The notes beneath the pieces are model-generated. The model had not been told where the DNA came from and did no database searches. It saw only the letters and a program-made list of their open reading frames with translations. The translations under genes were made by a program, and so were the position numbers. A stretch of DNA of 13,403 bases from Oscillospiraceae bacterium (lineage in GTDB: Bacteria > Bacillota > Clostridia > Oscillospirales > Acutalibacteraceae): positions 4,093 through 17,495 of the forward strand of contig DOUO01000091.1 of assembly GCA_003520555.1 (NCBI GenBank), written 5' to 3'. Positions 12,916-13,403 of the stretch are shown one piece after another. Numbering within the stretch: position 1 is the first letter of the stretch; each line of letters begins with the position of its first letter.

Positions 12916-13403
12916 TTAATGTCTTCTGTGATATCTGTGGCGAGATTTGTTTTTGGATAATTGTACGGATATGATAATTCCTATTGCGACAAATACCATC
13001 AAAATGATAATTACAATGGGAGACAATACGGAAGCCGTTGAACCGTATGTATTCTCAATGTTGGCGTTTTGCGCGTAAGAATCGGATTTCTTTTCAAATC
13101 CTGTTGAGCCTGTAGACTGTTCGGCTGCCGACGAATTTCCGTCAACATGACCGGTGGTCTCGGAATTGCCTGAAGCTTTGTTCTCGGTTCCGGCAACAAT
13201 TCCCGCATGTCCGGTTGTCTGATTGGATTCAATACCGGGTTCTGTCAAAATCTTGCTTTCATCATATACGGTGCTTCCCGTTGTATCAACATTTTCGGTA
13301 GGCAGGGTAACTGTTGAAGGATTCTGAGTCTCCGTAGGACGTGTGCTTGAAGAAGGAATTGTGTTGTACGTGGGCACCGTACTGCTTGAAGGATTCTGAG
13401 TTG
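12916..13403 (-). CDS. C-terminal part of a Ser/Thr-rich membrane-anchored surface protein (runs off the window)
   Basis: About 161 codons of an open frame that enters from beyond the right edge; the start lies outside the window, so the internal GTG at 13377 is not a credible start. The visible part is low complexity, rich in Ser, Thr, Asn, Gly and Pro (TQNPSSSTVPT, IPSSSTRPTETQNPS), typical of an extended extracellular stalk. One hydrophobic segment (SVLSPIVIIILMVFVAIGII and on) is followed by a basic, His/Arg-rich tail KNKSRHRYHRRH. This is a C-terminal membrane anchor with cytoplasmic tail. There is no LPxTG sortase motif before it. The function of the missing N-terminal domain is unknown. 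A convergent terminator lies 56 bases past the stop. Confidence 0.75.
   Translation of the reverse strand, partial: TQNPSSSTVPTYNTIPSSSTRPTETQNPSTVTLPTENVDTTGSTVYDESKILTEPGIESNQTTGHAGIVAGTENKASGNSETTGHVDGNSSAAEQSTGSTGFEKKSDSYAQNANIENTYGSTASVLSPIVIIILMVFVAIGIIISVQLSKNKSRHRYHRRH
13314..13401. repeat. 72-bp period tandem repeat in the surface-protein stalk
   Basis: TTGAAGGATTCTGAGT occurs at 13314-13329 and again at 13386-13401, 72 bases (24 codons) apart, encoding TQNPS-type units. The repeat probably continues beyond the window edge. Confidence 0.6.

Overview
The window reads as chromosomal DNA of an anaerobic, low-to-mid GC Firmicute of the class Clostridia, probably an Oscillospirales/Ruminococcaceae-type gut bacterium. 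The basis is a split two-subunit transketolase, a LexA with Gram-positive style promoter control, a MurT/GatD-like pair, and two small proteins that resemble Clostridia-restricted DUF families. This placement is an inference from gene content. I see no phage, transposon, tRNA, rRNA or CRISPR array.

Layout: (1) Positions 21-2579, minus strand: a cofactor operon coaX-like > ECF transporter S component > birA, read from an extended -10 promoter. (2) Positions 2600-4592, plus strand: the two transketolase subunit genes, translationally coupled and closed by a strong terminator. Their promoter carries a near-perfect Rex (NADH/NAD+ sensor) operator. (3) Positions 4646-7150, plus strand: thioredoxin reductase, an EamA-type drug/metabolite transporter and a HAD-family sugar-phosphate phosphatase/mutase, all with overlapping ends, then a terminator. 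(4) Positions 7151-7410: a 260-bp intergenic region with an unexplained two-hairpin element, four helically phased TGAAATT-type repeats and the lexA promoter with a candidate LexA operator. (5) Positions 7411-12859, plus strand: one long run of seven genes with gaps of 1 to 30 bases: lexA, a LOG-family nucleotide hydrolase, a 57-residue Cys-containing protein, a MurT-like ligase, a GatD-like protein, a DUF6935-like protein and nicotinate phosphoribosyltransferase. It ends in a bidirectional terminator. (6) Positions 12916 to the end, minus strand: the C-terminal part of a Ser/Thr-rich, membrane-anchored surface protein with a 72-bp tandem repeat.

The most interesting content is a set of conserved-looking proteins with altered active sites. 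The GatD-like protein lacks both the nucleophilic Cys and the catalytic His of glutamine amidotransferases. Its MurT-like partner is changed in the C-terminal motifs that face GatD. Together they look like a non-glutaminase, functionally uncharacterised branch of the peptidoglycan-amidation enzyme. The CoaX-like protein lacks the Asp of its second phosphate-binding motif. The regulatory highlights are the Rex site on transketolase and the possibility that cell-wall and NAD-salvage genes are transcribed from the SOS-controlled lexA promoter.
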